7,880 nt of DNA, taken from positions 1-7,880 of the forward strand of contig DPJB01000012.1 in the NCBI GenBank assembly GCA_003543245.1. Direction: 5' to 3'. Positions 4,222 to 7,880 of this stretch are shown piece after piece. The DNA comes from Moraxellaceae bacterium (GTDB lineage: Bacteria; Pseudomonadota; Gammaproteobacteria; Pseudomonadales; Moraxellaceae). The position numbers and the translations under genes are program-made. Each line of letters opens with the position of its first letter. Within the stretch, counting starts at the first letter, position 1. A model generated the notes under the pieces. It was not told the origin of the DNA. It did no database searches and was given only the letters and a program-made list of their open reading frames with translations.

Positions 4222-7125
4222 TTAATTGCTGCGGGCCGGTGACGGATCGGTAGCAGTAATGCAGCGCAGGCTGGGTGCTCGCAGGATGCTGCTTTTCGCT
4301 GCCGGTGCTGGCAGGATGATACGGCATGTATGGCCATTCAGTGTTGCCACCAGTTCACGTACATCGCTGCGTACCTCGGTCTGGATAAAGCCCTCCTCAT
4401 CAGTGAATGCCGTACCTTCCGCGCCTTCAATTCGTGCCTTGGCCAGTGGCTGGCCATCAACGGTGATGACTCTCCCGAGCAGTACTTGTACCGATTGTAT
4501 TTTCCAGTCCAGGCTGACGACGTGCCCCGGGTACAGGGTGACATCGCGTGGCTGCTCGTCAATCTGGGTCAGGGCCAGGCCTCTGTCCCTCAGGCGGATG
4601 CGGTACTGGTTATAGGGTGCCAGCGTCAGTGCAGAGTTGCTGCCACCAATGGCGATAAACTGCGGCTGTCCATCCGCACTTACTTCCAGGCGGGCATCTG
4701 GGGCGCTACGCAAGTCCATCAGTATGCCGGCTTCGTTAAGGTTGGGGCCGCCACCAAAGGCCGTTTTGCCGCCTTCACCCACCACGATGCTGGTGTCATA
4801 GCCCAGCGAGGCGAGGCTATGGCCAATGCCGTTGCTGTCTGATGTGGTCAGCGAAGCATTGCCTCGCCCGTACTGGGAGTGATGCTGGCCTTCCATGGTC
4901 ACGCTCTGGATCTGATTGCCAGCTTCGGCACGCAGGCTGAATTCCACGTCGTTGATAAAACGGTCGCCATCACGCCAGGTGGTGGCGGCTCCCACGGAGA
5001 GGTCATCCGCATTGGTGGCGAGATCGCTCTGGCTGATCCGCACCTGCGCCGAGTCGGACCATTTGCCACGAATGTTGCGCCACTGCAGGGACAGCATGGC
5101 GAGTGCATTGCCGTCCTCGTCACCGACTTCGGTCTGTACCTGCAGGGAGTGATGGCCTCCCAGCGGGAAGGTGCGTGAATAGCCCAGCGTTGTTCGTTGT
5201 GATGTGCTGCCGGCCACGTCATCGCGCTGAATAATGCTGGCGCTTAACAAGCCCTGCCAGAGGGGATGTGAAAGATACAGCGAGCCCAGAGACTGCGCAT
5301 TGGGCAGCAACTGGTATTGCCCGCTGGCTCCGGCAGGGTTATTCGCAGTGGTTTTCTGGAAATTGGCGCTGGCCACCAGTGCTTTCCAGTGCGTCAGTCC
5401 GCGAAGACCGAAGCCGCTTCCGCCTGCACTGCTGCCATACAGCTCGGCACCACCTTCCAGCCAGTCAAACAGCATGCCGGTAGAAAGCTCGATCAGGCTT
5501 TCATTCTCGGTAAGTGCGGCCGCGGTACCAAAGCCCATCCATGGTTTCTGGCGCCAGCGATAACCGGCACGAAGCTGTGTGGTACCAAAGTCATTCGGAA
5601 AACTTTCCTGCGGGGCGCGCTGCATTACCTGACCGGCATCAACAAACCATAGCGGCTCCCCTGGCGGAGCCATCAATGAGGATTTGATGAAGAGTTGCTG
5701 CACGGTGCGGGTGGTGCCGGTGACATCGGTAATGACGATATCGATGGTGTAGGCGCCCCCTGGCAGGCGGCTGGTATCAATGCGCTGATTGCCTGCCTCG
5801 TAAAAGCCGGTGCTGATCAGGCGGTCATCACGGAAAATATCCACGCGCCCGCGTACAGGGATAAACAGCTCGATCGGGCTGGCAATCATGCTGTCCAGAT
5901 CGGTACGGGTAAGCAGGGAGCGTGCCACGCTCACGCCCATGATGGGCTGGCGGGGCACGGCACGCAGGGCGTCGATGGTGGGCTCAAACAGGCCGGCACT
6001 GATCTGGATATCTTTCAGGTCGTGCGTATAGCCCAGCTCGTCCACGCTGAGGGCATTCTCGTCAGTGCTGACCCAGTTGGCAAAGCCATGGCCGCGGCCA
6101 TGGCCAAGGCGGGTACGACCAAACAGGCTGAAACGGTCCCCGCCTTCGCTGCTGCCGGAATAGAGTGCGCCGAGATTTTGCACCAGGGTTGCCCGGTCAT
6201 GTACGGGGTCGGGCAAGTACTGGTTACTTAGCTGTTGTGCTTCCAGCAGCAGTGAGGGATGCACGAACAGGTCAACCCGAAAGCGGCTTTCATCAAAAAT
6301 CACGCCGACTGTGGCCGGCTCCAGCCGGCCGCACAGGGGCTGGTTGGGACGCACACACACCTGGTCGGCATGGGTGGGCAGGGCATCTGCCAGAAGTACA
6401 CCAAAGTCTGAGCTTGCACGCAGACCGGGGATTTTGGCGGCGACTTCAGGCGGGTTCAGGAAGGTGATCGCGTCGAGGGTGTACTCGACCAGCGTTGTCG
6501 TCAGGAAGCGGCCGCCGTAGTAAAGGTCTACCGCAGTTTTCTGCGGGGCAAACCATTCCTCAAAGCCCGGAGGGATACCTTTGCGAGCGGATGCTGCTGC
6601 CCGTGGCGCAGTTGGTGCGGGAATGCGATCTGAAGCAAAGCCGGATGCCTCCGTTACGCGCTCTGTGACGGTCGGGGCGACCGGGGTGGCGCTGACGACA
6701 ACAGTTGACAGAGTTGCTGCGGCAGGGAGGGGCCCGGTGGCAATTGTTTTGTTTGGCGTGGGGCGGGGATTCCGCGAAGTAACTACCGTGGCCTGTTTCT
6801 GGGGGCTGGCAATGATGTCTGTAGCAGGTGCGACGAGTTCAGGAGTAGTGGCTTCGGCAGGTATGACGGCTTGCGCGGCGGCGGCCTTTCTTTTACGGGC
6901 GGCCTCACGCACGGCGGCCCTGGCCCGGGCTCTGGCTTTTGCCCGTTCGGCGTCGGACTTGGCTCGTGCGCGAAGCATGGCATTGGTCAGGCGGTCTTTT
7001 TCCGACACGGCCACCGATGGGCCGCGCCAGCCAAAAAAAGGCGAATGAGTGGCTATTGCAGCGGTGGCACTGGCCACGACTACAATAATTCCCACCATCA
7101 CTATCCGCTTTTTCTTGTGAACCAT
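4222..7125 (-). CDS. Outer-membrane fimbrial usher, TcfC/CooC (CS1-type) family, with long N-terminal extension
   Basis: This 967-residue usher assembles and secretes pilins across the outer membrane. Residues 1-25 form a basic, hydrophobic signal sequence, possibly cut after AIA. Residues about 43-85 are a highly basic Ala/Arg/Lys helix (RAKARARARAAVREAARKRK) and about 86-182 a Pro/Thr/Ala-rich linker. The conserved part begins near 184 with IPPGFEEWF, VDLYYGGRF, TFLNP and KIPGL, the TcfC-like N-terminal E-set region, with a cysteine pair at 257 and 265. A long beta-rich barrel with inserted plug follows (for example RLPGGAYTIDIVI at 453-465). The C-terminus (about 879-940) is the CS1-pili-type domain: LLGRV, DGQPLAKARIEG and FTDEEGF, with C934 and C955. 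It starts 20 bp after the chaperone stop with no clear ribosome site, suggesting coupled translation. The extension is unusual; the core identification is strong. Confidence 0.88.
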   Translation of the reverse strand: MVHKKKRIVMVGIIVVVASATAAIATHSPFFGWRGPSVAVSEKDRLTNAMLRARAKSDAERAKARARARAAVREAARKRKAAAAQAVIPAEATTPELVAPATDIIASPQKQATVVTSRNPRPTPNKTIATGPLPAAATLSTVVVSATPVAPTVTERVTEASGFASDRIPAPTAPRAAASARKGIPPGFEEWFAPQKTAVDLYYGGRFLTTTLVEYTLDAITFLNPPEVAAKIPGLRASSDFGVLLADALPTHADQVCVRPNQPLCGRLEPATVGVIFDESRFRVDLFVHPSLLLEAQQLSNQYLPDPVHDRATLVQNLGALYSGSSEGGDRFSLFGRTRLGHGRGHGFANWVSTDENALSVDELGYTHDLKDIQISAGLFEPTIDALRAVPRQPIMGVSVARSLLTRTDLDSMIASPIELFIPVRGRVDIFRDDRLISTGFYEAGNQRIDTSRLPGGAYTIDIVITDVTGTTRTVQQLFIKSSLMAPPGEPLWFVDAGQVMQRAPQESFPNDFGTTQLRAGYRWRQKPWMGFGTAAALTENESLIELSTGMLFDWLEGGAELYGSSAGGSGFGLRGLTHWKALVASANFQKTTANNPAGASGQYQLLPNAQSLGSLYLSHPLWQGLLSASIIQRDDVAGSTSQRTTLGYSRTFPLGGHHSLQVQTEVGDEDGNALAMLSLQWRNIRGKWSDSAQVRISQSDLATNADDLSVGAATTWRDGDRFINDVEFSLRAEAGNQIQSVTMEGQHHSQYGRGNASLTTSDSNGIGHSLASLGYDTSIVVGEGGKTAFGGGPNLNEAGILMDLRSAPDARLEVSADGQPQFIAIGGSNSALTLAPYNQYRIRLRDRGLALTQIDEQPRDVTLYPGHVVSLDWKIQSVQVLLGRVITVDGQPLAKARIEGAEGTAFTDEEGFIQTEVRSDVRELVATLNGHTCRIILPAPAAKSSILRAPSLRCITATDPSPARSN

Positions 7126-7145
7126 CAGGCTTGTCAGGTGCAGGC

Positions 7146-7850
7146 TCAGTCGAAGTGAGTGCTGGTGTGGCGTCCGTCTGCCTCTACCATGAAATCTACT
7201 GCCTGGTCTCTCGGCAGGGTCAGGCGGCGCTCATTGCCCGGGTACAAGCGCAAGCCCTGCAGGGTGGCGCATTGCTCTTTGGTTTCGCCTTCCTTGCACT
7301 GGCGGCCGTCATAGAGGTAGGCATTCACATTGCCCTTGTTCTGCACGTGCAGGGTGGTGCCGTTGCGTTGTCCCTCAACCAGGGCGGTGGTCTTCTCGGG
7401 GGCAACAAAAATCAGTAGTTGATAGGCAATCAGTATCTTGATCGACATTTTTTTCTTGGTTTCGCCGTCCGCGCTACCATCCTCGGGAGCGGCCACCGGC
7501 TTCACGTTCACGCGGTAGACCCGTTCGGTGGCGCCATGGCCGGCCAGATTGACCAGGCGCACCACGCGACTGCCGCCGGCGGGAACCACAAGGCGCCGCG
7601 GGGTGGCGATCAGGCCGATCTCTTCGGGGTTGCGCACCACAATGCGCTCTTCCTTGTCGGTGCCTGGCGCACGCACCTCCAGCACCTCCACCTCGACAAA
7701 CATCGGTTCGGCGTCGGGGTTGTGCACGGTGACGTCTTCACGTGGCGCCTTGTCGGCGGCGAACGTGAGGATGGAGCGATCCAGCACCATGGTGGCCTGA
7801 CACACCGGTGCCAGCATCAGGAAAAGGAGAGCATAAGAAAGTCGCTTCAC
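7146..7850 (-). CDS. Periplasmic pilus chaperone, PapD-like (alternate/CS1-type)
   Basis: This 234-residue chaperone should bind the SCPU-like pilins in the periplasm, cap their open groove and deliver them to the usher. I choose the GTG at 7850 because GGGA lies 9 nt upstream and it yields a textbook signal peptide (MKRLSYALLFLMLAPVCQA, cut after residue 19). A TTG at 7865 would add five residues and has no ribosome site. The N-terminal Ig-like domain contains VTVHNPDAEPMFVEVEV, the G1-type strand region PRRLVVPAGGSRVVRLVN and RVYRVNVKPV. IKILIAYQLLIFVAP leads into domain 2, which has NKGNVNAYLYDG, a cysteine pair (about C185 and C194) and the LYPGNERRLTLP motif common in non-classical chaperones. 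Only 20 bp separate it from the usher, so the two form an operon. The promoter is right of the window. Confidence 0.9.
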   Translation of the reverse strand: MKRLSYALLFLMLAPVCQATMVLDRSILTFAADKAPREDVTVHNPDAEPMFVEVEVLEVRAPGTDKEERIVVRNPEEIGLIATPRRLVVPAGGSRVVRLVNLAGHGATERVYRVNVKPVAAPEDGSADGETKKKMSIKILIAYQLLIFVAPEKTTALVEGQRNGTTLHVQNKGNVNAYLYDGRQCKEGETKEQCATLQGLRLYPGNERRLTLPRDQAVDFMVEADGRHTSTHFD

Positions 7851-7880
7851 GTGTTTGTTTCCCAAGGCAAAATCAACAGG

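Noticed and set aside
5695..6231. 178-codon plus-strand open frame within the usher gene
   Set aside because: It lies opposite the well-supported usher, has no recognisable domain, and is explained by high GC on the antisense strand.
6581..7048. 155-codon plus-strand frame with Ala/Val-rich hydrophobic stretches that could pass as a membrane protein
   Set aside because: It is the complement of the usher's Ala/Arg-rich N-terminal region; the composition is a by-product of that low-complexity segment.

Overview
The window looks like gammaproteobacterial chromosome. It has moderately high GC, an IS3-family element, a tRNA-Arg with an encoded CCA end, and a chaperone-usher fimbrial locus of the non-classical type. 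I cannot name the genus from sequence alone.

Left part (1 to about 1431): this is probably one end of a genomic island integrated at the 3' end of a tRNA-Arg(CCG) gene (complement 1432-1508). About 300 bp downstream of the tRNA, in the same orientation, lies the N-terminus of a tyrosine integrase (start at 1132). After about 36 codons the integrase is cut by an IS407-group IS3-family element. The element's orfA and orfB are joined by an A7 slippery site, and orfB runs off the left edge. The integrase stub and the tRNA are separated by a gene-free 300 bp stretch that holds a large imperfect inverted repeat.

Right part (1816-7850): this is a pilus locus split into two converging arms. The plus-strand arm encodes three secreted proteins with spore-coat-U-like (SCPU) pilin domains: a 167-aa pilin, a 178-aa pilin and a 301-aa two-domain protein that is probably the tip subunit. 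A strong intrinsic terminator sits between the second pilin and the tip gene. The minus-strand arm enters from the right with a periplasmic PapD-like chaperone, then a 967-aa usher of the TcfC/CooC (CS1/CFA-I 'alternate') type. The tip and usher stop codons are only 3 bp apart.

How the parts should work together: the chaperone folds and caps the pilins in the periplasm, the usher assembles them across the outer membrane, and the two-domain subunit would be exported first as the tip. Two things stand out. The usher carries a long N-terminal extension (basic Ala/Arg-rich helix plus Pro/Thr-rich linker) before its first conserved domain. The locus also pairs a CS1-like usher with SCPU-like subunits in a head-on gene layout.
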